From a virus, in the IMG/VR virus record IMGVR_UViG_3300017963_000481, positions 1 through 37,893 of that record: a DNA stretch of 37,893 nt; one strand, given 5' to 3'. Positions 31,881-37,893 of this stretch are shown piece after piece (the stretch's first letter is position 1; every line of letters begins with the position of its first letter). The notes under the pieces are model-generated. The model had not been told where the DNA came from. It ran no database searches and saw nothing but the letters and a program-made list of their open reading frames with translations. The position numbers and the translations under genes are program-made.

Positions 31881-32680
31881 TTGGATTCACCCTCGTTGTT
31901 CAACACGTCCAGCAGTGCGGCCGCTTGCGCTTCTGTAAGAGAGGCGCTACTCCATCCAACTTTTTTACATTGGGTATCGATCCATTTCGCCTTTTCCTGG
32001 ACACCCATTTTCTCGGACAGGGCAAACTGGAGCTCGTCAAAAACGTCCATTTGCTCTGGAACTTCAACCGGGCGCTCTGACACCTCGGCTTTGCGATCTT
32101 CGGTTGGTGACTCTGTGACTACAGTGGAATCGCCGATGTCGATGACTGGTCCAATATCGTCAATTTCATCGCGTGAGTGCATCCCCATCGACAACTCTGG
32201 GGCGAATACTCTGCACCAAAATGCCGCCGCACGATAGTGAAACATCAACTCGGGCATTGAGTTCCACTTAGGGTTATCGATCCACTTTTCTGTCTTCACC
32301 ATTTTCCAGTTGACCAGCGGCCCAACACACTCCTCACCGCTCTCCTTGTCGGTGGCATATGCACGGCATCCCCAGTCATCCTTCCCTTGTTTTCCCTCGA
32401 ACCGATATCGCAATGGTGTGAACCTGCCGCAGGCGTTGACCGTGGCGATCAGGAAAGTCGCCTCAAACGCCGGTTTGCCATGCACAATATACATTTTTTG
32501 CATAACGGCAAAAACCGAGGCGTCGATACGATTGGCCAACTCCATCGCGATCAACACGTTTGGGATGTTGTTCCGATACGCTGTAGGCACCAGGGTGCTC
32601 GATGCGTATGCCTTCGCCTGGCGTTGGGCCAGTTCAAACCCTGAGTGGTTGGCGTCTGCCACTGCTAATTTGTCGTTCAT
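31877..32680 (-). CDS. RecT-like single-strand annealing protein
   Basis: 267 residues. RecT-family pattern: PTAYRNNIPNVLIAMELANRI, FAVMQKMYIVHGKPAFEAT, FLIATVNACGRFTPLRYRFEG, ELMFHYRAAAFWCRVFAPEL, then a disordered acidic linker and a helical C-terminus. RecT anneals complementary strands produced by its partner exonuclease, here the YqaJ-type protein in the same operon. Shine-Dalgarno AGGAGGAGAG upstream. Confidence 0.83.
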   Translation of the reverse strand: MNDKLAVADANHSGFELAQRQAKAYASSTLVPTAYRNNIPNVLIAMELANRIDASVFAVMQKMYIVHGKPAFEATFLIATVNACGRFTPLRYRFEGKQGKDDWGCRAYATDKESGEECVGPLVNWKMVKTEKWIDNPKWNSMPELMFHYRAAAFWCRVFAPELSMGMHSRDEIDDIGPVIDIGDSTVVTESPTEDRKAEVSERPVEVPEQMDVFDELQFALSEKMGVQEKAKWIDTQCKKVGWSSASLTEAQAAALLDVLNNEGESK

Positions 32681-33618
32681 CTCTCCTCCTGTTTAAACTG
32701 TTTTTCCAACAGTTGCTTTTTGTACCACTCCGGCAATCCACGAATTACGCCACGTCCGACGGTTTTCCAGGCGTGGGCGAACAGTTTCGCCTTGATCTCG
32801 TCGCCGCATTCATCTTTGATGTCGCGTTGAACTTCTTTGAGAAGGGCGCCAATATCCTTCGGGCTGTTCGTCAACTCTCCGCGTTCTGCCAGATGCTGGA
32901 TTGCCTTTTGCCATCTAGCCGGCGTTCTGTATTCGTTTGCTAGCGTGGTGTAAATATCAAGTTTTTTTGGGTGCCGTTCTTTCCAGTCGCCGCGGTGCAC
33001 TTCTTTGAATTTCTCGCTGACGTGTTTCGCCATCATCACCTTGCCGTCACGCGTGAATCTGTCGTAATTCTTGATTACGACACCCTCAATTTTGCTTCCA
33101 CCGAGAATTGAGACGCGATCCATGAAACCGCTAATCATTTCGGCTGTTACTTCTTTGCCGGGACCGTCGTAGAGGACAGGGACGATTTCTACACCGAACG
33201 CAAAAGGACCGAAGAGGCGCTGCATCTCTATCCCAGTTTGAATCTGTGGCAAATCTCTAACAAATGTGCTTTCTGACGTTTCAACGTCAAATAAAACCAG
33301 ATTCATCGCTGGAACCCGGTCATAACAAATCGTGTTGTGTTTCGGTTTTTGGAGATATTCGCAGCGGTAGGTGTAGCCTTCAATCAGCAGGTGTTTGATT
33401 TTTTGAACCTGCTCGACGGCCAGTTCAAACATCTTGTGTTCTTCGCCTGGTGCAAATTCGAGACTTTTAGATCTCAATTTCAGTTCACCTCCGTGGATTC
33501 CAAAACTGAACTGTGAACCGTCGATCTTCTCCTCGATTACCACATGGCCGTCCATCACATCGGCGACTTGTGGGTGACCAACGTTATATACTTTTGGGTA
33601 ACTGTGCCAACTGCTCAT
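32677..33618 (-). CDS. RNA ligase (Rnl2/DRAT-type nucleotidyltransferase)
   Basis: 313 residues from ATG 33618 (AGGAGGAGAG). Ligase motif I EKIDGS with Lys31 as AMP acceptor, motif III-like VLFDVE, motif IV EGVVIK (178-183) and motif V MMAKHVSEKFKE (Lys198, Lys203) are all visible. It joins RNA 3'-OH and 5'-PO4 ends using ATP. In phages such ligases often repair tRNA cut by host anticodon nucleases. No polynucleotide kinase/phosphatase partner is visible nearby, and it lies between a zinc-ribbon gene and recT-like gene. Confidence 0.9.
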   Translation of the reverse strand: MSSWHSYPKVYNVGHPQVADVMDGHVVIEEKIDGSQFSFGIHGGELKLRSKSLEFAPGEEHKMFELAVEQVQKIKHLLIEGYTYRCEYLQKPKHNTICYDRVPAMNLVLFDVETSESTFVRDLPQIQTGIEMQRLFGPFAFGVEIVPVLYDGPGKEVTAEMISGFMDRVSILGGSKIEGVVIKNYDRFTRDGKVMMAKHVSEKFKEVHRGDWKERHPKKLDIYTTLANEYRTPARWQKAIQHLAERGELTNSPKDIGALLKEVQRDIKDECGDEIKAKLFAHAWKTVGRGVIRGLPEWYKKQLLEKQFKQEER

Positions 33619-33797
33619 CTCTCCTCCTGTTCGTCGTCGTCGAAGTAGTCTGGAGGGCATTCTGTACCGCAACTAGGACATGTGTGAAAACCCTTTGACC
33701 ATCCACGATCGCAGTAATCACAGTCATCTTGACTGATGTGTCTTACTTTGAGTAATTCGTTGATGTGTGGCACGTTTGTGTTGTCATATTTGCTCAT
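33615..33797 (-). CDS. Zinc-ribbon protein (60 aa)
   Basis: ATG 33797 with AAAGGGG upstream, just after the ParB-like stop; ends in ATGA overlap with the RNA ligase. Two Cys pairs (CDYCDRGWSKGF and CPSCGTECPPDYF) make a rubredoxin-like zinc ribbon, followed by an acidic tail (DDDEQEER). It may bind nucleic acid or assist the ligase; no specific family. Confidence 0.7.
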   Translation of the reverse strand: MSKYDNTNVPHINELLKVRHISQDDCDYCDRGWSKGFHTCPSCGTECPPDYFDDDEQEER

Positions 33798-33798
33798 C

Positions 33799-34431
33799 CT
33801 ATACCCCTTTCGGTAATTCTTCGATTTCTCTCAATACCCAACGCAAAACATTGGCGACCATAGGTGCTGCTTTATCGATTGCACCGCGAATCTCGCTCTT
33901 TGTCCGTGGCCCGCGCTGTCGCTCTTTTTTTGGATTAGGCGACTTACAGGTTTCCCACCGCCGGATTGTCTGCTCGGCGACTCCGAAAACCTGAGATACA
34001 TCGGAATATGAGTAACCCTGATTTAGTAGCCGCATCGCCTTGGCCGCTTTGTCTGAGACGCTGTCCTGCTTGCGCTGCTCGTTCAGGCTGAGGCTCATCG
34101 AGAACAGTTCAGAGTCGCTGCCGCGTTTTAAAATGCACGGACACTGCAGCGGCTCGGCGCCCTGGTCGGTTAGCATCTCGTTTGCGGCTCGCAGCGCATT
34201 GACACGCTGGCGACCGTCAACCACGACTGGCTCTCCGTCAACCTTGGCGATGATGACCGGCTCGAGCACCCCCTGCATTTGATAGAGCATGTTTTTTACC
34301 ATGCCGCTATTGACCGGCCAGTGGACGCGAGGGTCGAAAAACGGGCTTGACTCGTCGGTGACTAGCACGAGTTTTTCCGGCGGTAACCACAGACAGTCTG
34401 ATCGGCGCGCTTGAAATGGCGTTTTACCCAT
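33799..34431 (-). CDS. ParB/sulfiredoxin-fold protein with helix-turn-helix
   Basis: 210 residues. ParB-N-like region: LEPVIIAKVDGEPVVVDGRQRVNALRAANE with the DGRQR motif typical of this fold. Further on, a helix-turn-helix YSYSDVSQVFGVAEQTIRRWE at about 130-155, then a basic linker. Such proteins bind DNA or CTP and can regulate transcription or modify DNA. Lies directly after the exonuclease gene. Confidence 0.82.
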   Translation of the reverse strand: MGKTPFQARRSDCLWLPPEKLVLVTDESSPFFDPRVHWPVNSGMVKNMLYQMQGVLEPVIIAKVDGEPVVVDGRQRVNALRAANEMLTDQGAEPLQCPCILKRGSDSELFSMSLSLNEQRKQDSVSDKAAKAMRLLNQGYSYSDVSQVFGVAEQTIRRWETCKSPNPKKERQRGPRTKSEIRGAIDKAAPMVANVLRWVLREIEELPKGV

Positions 34432-34436
34432 AATAT

Positions 34437-35324
34437 CTATACTCCTTTCGGCCGCTTTCGCGTTAGCACCGTGTACTCCATCGGCTCGACCGTATACCCT
34501 TTTCGTTTTCGAATTTCCCGGCTCAGTATCGTCCCGTCTGGGAGGGCGGCAAAACTGGCCAATTTCATTTTCTGTCTAATCTGTGACTCTAGCGATTTGG
34601 CGTTTTTGTCATGCTCACCGCGCTCTATTTTCTCACATTCCCACCGGTCGACAAGGTCAGCCATCTCATTGTCCCAGATCTCGGTTGTGCCGTCTCCTTC
34701 GTGGTAGCAGCGCTTAACCGCCGGCAGGCTTCTGAATGAATCGTCCTTCGGTGGCGTTTTGTGCTGTACGTGCCACCAGAACACCTCCAGATGCCGGTAA
34801 ACGTCGTCCAGGTACTTCCGGTCGATTTCAAAATCAGCCCAACTGAGTCCCGCTCTTGTGGAGCCAGCGATAGACCCCCAGGTGGTCCCGTAGCAGTCCA
34901 TTTGGCCCTGGAGCTGCAGTAGGAATTTATCGGGTAGACACTCAGCCCAATCTACACCGGCGCCATAGTCGTTAACGTCTTTGAGCTCGAGCGGGCCTTT
35001 GCCATCACGCGGTGCTGGGTGATCTTTGTTGCCGATGGTTATCCTGTCCAGCGTACTGCCAAGCCACGGAATATCAGGGTGGACGAATATCTCGTAATCG
35101 CCCGGATCCCAAGTCTCCCGACCGGTCTGGATCTCGTACTCCCGAGCGGTAAAATTCTCCGTGGCTTTCCCCTTTCGCATATGGTACGTTTCGCGCTTCT
35201 CGGTCCCGTTGACCTTGTGTTCCCACAACTCAAACCTGGTCATGTACCCAAACCCCAGCACAGAGGCCCACTCACTAGTCTGTAGACGTTTCCGGCGTTC
35301 CTTCAGCCACGTTTTTTCTGTCAT
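34437..35324 (-). CDS. YqaJ-family phage exonuclease
   Basis: 295 residues, AGGAGATCAA before ATG 35324. YqaJ/lambda-exonuclease fold: RKGKATENFTAREYEIQTG, WLGSTLDRI (Asp93), GPLELKDVN (Glu113, Lys115) and LQLQGQMDCYG. Digests one strand of double-stranded DNA to make single strands for the RecT-like partner. The C-terminus is a helical extension. It begins the recombination set that runs to the VRR-NUC gene. Confidence 0.9.
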   Translation of the reverse strand: MTEKTWLKERRKRLQTSEWASVLGFGYMTRFELWEHKVNGTEKRETYHMRKGKATENFTAREYEIQTGRETWDPGDYEIFVHPDIPWLGSTLDRITIGNKDHPAPRDGKGPLELKDVNDYGAGVDWAECLPDKFLLQLQGQMDCYGTTWGSIAGSTRAGLSWADFEIDRKYLDDVYRHLEVFWWHVQHKTPPKDDSFRSLPAVKRCYHEGDGTTEIWDNEMADLVDRWECEKIERGEHDKNAKSLESQIRQKMKLASFAALPDGTILSREIRKRKGYTVEPMEYTVLTRKRPKGV

Positions 35325-35445
35325 ATTTGATCTCCTGTAAAAACCACATCAACTCCCGAAACAACCTATCGGTGGTGACGCTGGCCGCCGGCTCAACTAA
35401 AGCCTTGAGTAGCAAAAGGCGATCTATGGCGTCGGTGGGGGACAT
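35275..35445 (-). CDS. Small hypothetical protein upstream of the exonuclease (56 aa)
   Basis: ATG 35445 overlaps the previous TAA (TAATG), so it is translationally coupled. A helical leucine-rich start (DAIDRLLLLKALVEPA) and a second helix (LFRELMWFLQEIKYD) form a small helical hairpin; the end overlaps the exonuclease start by 50 bases in a different frame. No family recognised. Confidence 0.6.
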   Translation of the reverse strand: MSPTDAIDRLLLLKALVEPAASVTTDRLFRELMWFLQEIKYDRKNVAEGTPETSTD

Positions 35446-35654
35446 TAGTCGACTTTTGCCATCCACTCTTTGCAGACGAGATCCAGGTGTTTGACACCAT
35501 GATATTTCGATGCAAAAATGATTCGGTTTTTTGATTCGCCGCAATGACAGCGAGAACTCGGTTTTGGCCATTTTACGATATCCTCTCCGCCGTTACGTGA
35601 AATTTTGACTTTCCCTTGGATTTTTGCACAGTTGGCACAATTTTGATTACCCAT
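35445..35654 (-). CDS. Zinc-finger-like protein (69 aa)
   Basis: ATG 35654 has AGGAGAAG upstream. Cys pairs CANC near the start and CHCG at about 36-39 suggest zinc binding, with a beta-rich basic middle (IQGKVKISRNGGED) and KYHGVKHLDLVCKEWM at the end. Likely a small nucleic-acid-binding protein. No family recognised. Confidence 0.62.
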   Translation of the reverse strand: MGNQNCANCAKIQGKVKISRNGGEDIVKWPKPSSRCHCGESKNRIIFASKYHGVKHLDLVCKEWMAKVD

Positions 35655-35663
35655 CTTCTTCTC

Positions 35664-35945
35664 CTAAAACCTGAGTTTATCAGACGTCCACTCACCGGTG
35701 CGAATGCCGTGTTTTTGCATAAATTTCGTGATGGCCTTGTTGATGACCATCGAGTCTAGTCGCTCGCGTTTCGTCATGATATCCCCGGCGCTGGACGGCA
35801 ACACAGACGGCTCTGGCTGCTCGTCTGGACCCATCAGACACTCACGACAGAGATATTCTCCCTTGTACCTGTCAACGGCCTGGACGCCGCAGGAGCACCA
35901 ATGGATCTCCATGTCAGCGGCGGCTGTTTTCTTGTATCTTGCCAC
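35664..35945 (-). CDS. Small Cys-rich hypothetical protein (93 aa)
   Basis: I use GTG 35945, which has GGAGGG four bases upstream and lies just after a terminator; an upstream ATG frame would cross the terminator. Cysteines CSCG and CREC (about 17-40) make a zinc ribbon. The C-terminal half is helical (KRERLDSMVINKAITKFMQK). No family recognised. Confidence 0.62.
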   Translation of the reverse strand: MARYKKTAAADMEIHWCSCGVQAVDRYKGEYLCRECLMGPDEQPEPSVLPSSAGDIMTKRERLDSMVINKAITKFMQKHGIRTGEWTSDKLRF

Positions 35946-35959
35946 AGTTCCCTCCGTAT

Positions 35960-35995
35960 AAAAAAGCCCCGGGGGGCGAGGCATGCCCCCCAGGG
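35960..35995 (-). terminator. Strong leftward terminator in front of the Cys-rich gene
   Basis: On the minus strand GGGGGGC pairs with GCCCCCC, extended by a CCC/GGG pair across a mismatch, with a 7-base loop and then six T (plus positions 35965-35960). It should cut early transcription between the 36,005 gene and the rest of the operon. Its base is part of a 28-base direct repeat (see repeat entries). Confidence 0.82.
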
Positions 35996-36013
35996 CAGGA
36001 GAAGCTAGTTAGT
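35986..36013. repeat. Direct repeat copy 1, 28 bp (covers a stop codon and terminator arm)
   Basis: The same 28 bases occur at 36415-36442. Each copy begins with six C of a terminator arm, contains GGCAGGAGAAGC, and ends with CTAGTTAGT, which supplies the stop codon of the leftward gene on its right. The identity is exact by eye and too long to be chance. Confidence 0.85.
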
Positions 36014-36220
36014 CATTTTCTCTATGTCGATTTCGACGCTTTCGATCTTGCCGTCGATCGGCTTGAATCCCCAGCGGTCCCAGTAGGCGATCGGCTCACC
36101 GTTGAGGTATATGCATGTCTGGTGGTTTTTGTCCCCGCGCATCTGTGCAGCGATGTGCCTTATCGGGTTTGTTTGGCTATCAGTACCGGGCTTGACTTTT
36201 ACTATGATATTGACGTTCAT
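36005..36220 (-). CDS. Small beta-rich early protein (71 aa)
   Basis: ATG 36220 has AAGGAGAAG upstream. The protein reads as a small alpha/beta fold (NVNIIVKVKPGTDSQ, then CIYLNGEPIAYWDRWGF, KIESVEIDIEKM). No family recognised. It has a 28-base repeat at its 3' end together with a terminator, so it forms its own short unit. Confidence 0.6.
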   Translation of the reverse strand: MNVNIIVKVKPGTDSQTNPIRHIAAQMRGDKNHQTCIYLNGEPIAYWDRWGFKPIDGKIESVEIDIEKMTN

Positions 36221-36279
36221 CTGTCTTCTCCTTAATTTGTTTCTGACTGCCTCGTCAGTGCCGGTAGTCAACCCGGCAG

Positions 36280-36295
36280 ACGCCCAGGAGGGCGT
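36280..36295. repeat. Inverted repeats in the leader of the 36,005 gene
   Basis: ACGCCC (36280-36285) pairs with GGGCGT (36290-36295) around AGGA, and GCCGG (36260-36264) with CCGGC (36273-36277). They lie in a 217-base stretch without a confident gene between 36,220 and 36,438. The T-runs are too weak for a terminator on either strand; a regulatory structure is possible. Confidence 0.4.
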
Positions 36296-36325
36296 TTCGG
36301 CTAAAAAATCTTAGTCAACTCCTTG

Positions 36326-36376
36326 TTAAACGCACCGGTCACTTTCGGCCTGTTTTTTTGCAACTTTGGGTTTCAT
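36326..36376 (-). CDS. Possible 16-residue peptide with a frame-shift-prone A7 run
   Basis: GGAGG precedes an ATG at 36376 that encodes MKPKVAKKQAESDRCV. Inside is a run of seven A (plus 36353-36359). Shifting one base there gives instead a frame ending at 36301 (RPKVTGAFNKELTKIF), which looks more protein-like. Either a leader peptide, a frameshifted gene or a homopolymer length error. Confidence 0.3.
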   Translation of the reverse strand: MKPKVAKKQAESDRCV

Positions 36377-36390
36377 TTTACCTCCGGCAT

Positions 36391-36420
36391 AAAAAAACCC
36401 CAGGTGGCTGGCGACCCCCC
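36391..36420 (-). terminator. Leftward terminator-like hairpin after the 36,438 gene
   Basis: On the minus strand CCCTGG near 36424-36415 can pair with the CCTGGGG run near 36402-36397, followed by seven T (36397-36391 on the plus strand as A7). The stem is imperfect, with weak internal pairs. The start is part of the 28-base direct repeat. Confidence 0.5.
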
Positions 36421-36442
36421 AGGGCAGGAGAAGCTAGTTAGT
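36415..36442. repeat. Direct repeat copy 2, 28 bp
   Basis: Exact copy of 35986-36013, again spanning the stop codon of the leftward gene (TAA here at 36438-36440) and the first arm of a terminator. Two early genes share the same 3' end, suggesting duplication of a gene-ending cassette. Confidence 0.85.
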
Positions 36443-36665
36443 ACCCGTACTGCTTTGATTCTTGGTTGATCCTGATTAGGAGAGATTCTGCAGCCACGTC
36501 TGCGTATTCCAGGGAAGGCGCTTCAAGGCCTTCACTTGTTGCGTTTTGCTCGTGCAGCCTGATCTCATCTATCAGGCGCGGGGCGATTCGCTGGTTGAAC
36601 CTTGTTCTTTTCGGAGCATTTTCGATCATTGTCTCTGCTTTTTTGATTATCTCTTCGCGCGTCAT
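36438..36665 (-). CDS. Small helical early protein (75 aa)
   Basis: ATG 36665 with AAGGAGAAG upstream. Two amphipathic helices (REEIIKKAETMIENAP and QRIAPRLIDEIRLHEQNA) separated by a basic turn, then LEYADVAAESLLIRINQE. Predicted as a small helical, possibly DNA-binding, protein. No family recognised. Confidence 0.6.
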   Translation of the reverse strand: MTREEIIKKAETMIENAPKRTRFNQRIAPRLIDEIRLHEQNATSEGLEAPSLEYADVAAESLLIRINQESKQYGY

Positions 36666-36703
36666 TTTTCTTCTCCTTGTGTTTCGGCGTTATTGCCGTG
36701 CCT

Positions 36704-37093
36704 CTACTCATCCATATTTTCGATGCAGTCAACTGGAAAAACCAGTTGCTCATCGTCGCTACCAGTGACCGGCAACAGGATACCTTTTACGGTGACCCTG
36801 TTTCTGTCAGTCATCAGAAAACTTTTCCAGGTGGACTCGATGCCGTCGATTTTGGCCATGCTGCAGCCGCCCTCAGACTCGTCGGTCTGATAATTACGGC
36901 TAACACCAAACTCGGGGACAGCACCGTATCTCCAGCCTGTTACAACATCACAATCGGCGATTGATACGCCGGATTTCCCCAGGTCGTAGGCAGCCTGCAA
37001 CAGCGGGGAGTAGTAATTCCAAAAAGTGTCGGTGTCAGAGTGGCGGATGCCTGCTGCGTTTGTTTTTTTGAGTTGTGTCGCTGTAATAAGCAT
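36704..37093 (-). CDS. Hypothetical early protein (129 aa), first gene of the leftward operon
   Basis: ATG 37093 lies just after CAGGT, next to the divergent control region. Predicted alpha/beta (NYYSPLLQAAYDLGKSGVSIA, GWRYGAVPEFGVSRNYQT, VTVKGILLPVTGSDDEQLVF). The helical segment followed by VSIADCDVVTGWRY is notable. Probably expressed first after infection; role unknown. Confidence 0.62.
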   Translation of the reverse strand: MLITATQLKKTNAAGIRHSDTDTFWNYYSPLLQAAYDLGKSGVSIADCDVVTGWRYGAVPEFGVSRNYQTDESEGGCSMAKIDGIESTWKSFLMTDRNRVTVKGILLPVTGSDDEQLVFPVDCIENMDE

Positions 37094-37331
37094 ACCTGGT
37101 TATTAGTGCAATTGGTGTGCCACATTGTAGTGGACCGAATCATTGACTTTTTTTGGTACCGACTACTATGAATCACGCAATCTTTTCATAGTTTCAGCTA
37201 TGCAAACTTTGCGTAGTGAAAAATGTTAATGATTGTAGCAACTTACGATTGCGATATTTTGCGCACTGCCGCATTATTTTCGATTGGACACTTTTATATA
37301 ATGAAAACACTTTGTATATAGACGTTGTACC

Positions 37332-37374
37332 ACTCCAAAATCATTAGATTAGTGCGATTTTGCCAGATTGGAGT
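37332..37374 (+). promoter_or_regulatory. Nested inverted repeats in the leader RNA
   Basis: ACTCC (37332-37336) pairs with GGAGT (37370-37374), and inside it AAAATC (37337-37342) pairs with GATTTT (37356-37361) around a 13-base loop. A leader RNA could form this stacked stem before the terminator-like hairpin at 37426. The pairing is seen; function is inferred. Confidence 0.4.
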
Positions 37375-37425
37375 TGGCACGGGTTTTGTAGTACTCTCAG
37401 ACTATGTTTAACCAACCCACCATCG

Positions 37426-37489
37426 GCGGTCTCGGTGGCTCAGCGACCTGCAGCCCTGCCACACACGTCACCGAGACCGCTGTTTTTTT
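37426..37489 (+). terminator. Terminator-like hairpin (attenuator candidate) before the pentapeptide gene
   Basis: GCGGTCTCGGTG (37426-37437) pairs perfectly over 12 bases with CACCGAGACCGC (37469-37480), enclosing 31 bases, followed by TG and seven T (37483-37489). The Shine-Dalgarno GGAGG begins the very next base (37490). Normal terminators are rarely placed directly before a gene start, so a conditional read-through switch is plausible. Confidence 0.7.
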
Positions 37490-37501
37490 GGAGGAAAAAC
37501 T

Positions 37502-37893
37502 GTGAAAACCGAAGAACTATTGAAAAAGTATGAAAATGGAGAACGATATTTTGGCGAGGCCAACCTGAGCGGGTCCAACCTGTATAGGGCGGACCTGAGC
37601 GGGGCGAACCTGCGCAGGGCGGATCTGAGCGGGGCGTACCTGAGCGGGGCGAACCTGAGCGGGGCGAACCTGAGTGAGGCGAACCTGATCGGGGCGGACC
37701 TGAGCGGGGCGAACCTGATCGGGGCGGACCTGCGTTGGGCGAACCTGATCGGGGCGGACCTGAGCGGGGCGAACCTGAGCGGGGCGGACCTGAGCGGGGC
37801 GAACCTGAGCGGGGCGAACCTGAGTGAGGCGAACCTGAGCGGGGCGAACCTGAGCTGGGCGGATCTGAGTGATGCGAACCTGAGTGGGGCGAA
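37502..37893 (+). CDS. Pentapeptide-repeat protein (partial, runs off the right end)
   Basis: GTG 37502 has GGAGG eight bases before it. After a short helical start ([20 protein letters not shown]) at least 22 repeats of the A(N/D)LSG type follow without a stop, giving the right-handed square beta-helix known from DNA-mimic and gyrase-protection proteins. The C-terminus is missing. The leader hairpin before it suggests controlled expression. Function unknown; DNA mimicry is one option. Confidence 0.9.
   Translation, partial: MKTEELLKKYENGERYFGEANLSGSNLYRADLSGANLRRADLSGAYLSGANLSGANLSEANLIGADLSGANLIGADLRWANLIGADLSGANLSGADLSGANLSGANLSEANLSGANLSWADLSDANLSGA
37561..37893 (+). repeat. 15-bp tandem repeats coding for pentapeptides
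   Basis: The unit is close to GAGCGGGGCGAACCT and varies at few positions (GAACCTG or GGACCTG; AGCGGGGC or ATCGGGGC). Larger blocks recur too, as in the ATCGGGGCGGACCTG unit near 37,687-37,760. Near-identical DNA, not just protein, points to recent expansion or frequent slippage. Confidence 0.88.

Larger units (their letters stand above)
37094..37501. promoter_or_regulatory. Divergent control region between the early operon and the pentapeptide gene
   Basis: About 400 AT-rich bases without a gene. It holds a near-perfect palindrome CTATGCAAAC TTTGCGTAG-type (37198-37216), CATAG-tttcag-CTATG next to it, and GATTGCG/CGCAATC motifs near 37176 and 37247, likely operators. TATAAT occurs at 37297-37302 but with no good -35; a possible TTGACT (37143-37148) with TACTAT is at 15-base spacing. 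No convincing promoter can be assigned by eye. Confidence 0.55.

Noticed and set aside
37561-37893. CRISPR-like regular array
   Set aside because: The 15-bp periodic units have no spacers and encode pentapeptide repeats in one open frame.
1-37893. Integrase, transposase or Mu-type ends
   Set aside because: No recombinase gene or end repeats were found, despite the Mu-like tail; lifestyle cannot be decided from this window.
1-37893. tRNA or rRNA genes
   Set aside because: No cloverleaf or conserved rRNA segment was recognised by eye.

Overview
The window is a tailed-phage (or prophage) genome segment, mostly contiguous and tightly packed, with genes overlapping by 1-4 bases. The late genes read rightward (about 1-27.9 kb) and the early genes read leftward (about 37.1-27.9 kb). 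The virion genes combine a lambda-type head (GpA-family terminase, gpB-type portal, S49 protease with nested scaffold, gpD-like decoration protein, gpE-type capsid, FII-like connector) with a Mu-type contractile tail (sheath, tube, frameshifted chaperone, tape measure, DNA-circularisation-N protein, gp44-gp48-like baseplate, collar-type fibre). No integrase, transposase, tRNA or ribosomal gene was seen. The base composition is moderately GC-rich with AT-richer patches. The host cannot be named from sequence; the Mu/lambda relationships and a lipobox lipoprotein suggest a Gram-negative bacterium, probably proteobacterial.

Layout. 1-0.86 kb: the tail end of an unknown gene, a 15-residue remnant that looks like the start of a DNA methyltransferase, then an HNH homing-type endonuclease whose ribosome-binding site lies inside a hairpin. 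0.9-1.9 kb: small unknown genes. 1.9-6.6 kb: terminase small and large subunits, a strong-looking promoter and terminator only about 33 bases apart, gpW-position protein and portal. 6.55-10.07 kb: a six-gene block of unknown beta-rich proteins (two are paralogues, one carries LamG-like domains) placed between portal and protease, where lambda has nothing comparable. 10.07-14.6 kb: protease/scaffold, decoration, capsid and connector genes. 14.6-26.9 kb: tail and baseplate, including a -1 frameshift site of the form T TTT TTA, and a gp48-like protein that has acquired three carbohydrate-binding-like modules and carries an in-frame stop. 26.9-27.9 kb: coiled-coil protein and small holin/XhlA-like membrane protein.

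The leftward operon (37.1-27.9 kb) holds several small unknown proteins, zinc-ribbon proteins, a YqaJ-type exonuclease, a ParB-like protein, an RNA ligase, a RecT-type annealing protein, an SbcC/RecF-like ATPase, a VRR-NUC nuclease, an ASCH-domain protein, a possible lysozyme-like fragment, a lipoprotein and an HExxH metallopeptidase-like protein. The exonuclease and RecT form a recombination pair; the ATPase and VRR-NUC overlap and probably work together. The two operons meet stop codon to stop codon with no intrinsic terminator visible.

37.1-37.5 kb is a divergent control region with palindromes and a long terminator-like hairpin placed directly before the Shine-Dalgarno of a pentapeptide-repeat gene that runs off the right end. 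The most unusual items are the portal-protease gene block, the modular gp48-like protein with its TAA, the endonuclease hairpin, the candidate ~53-nt RNA, and the RNA ligase inside the recombination operon.
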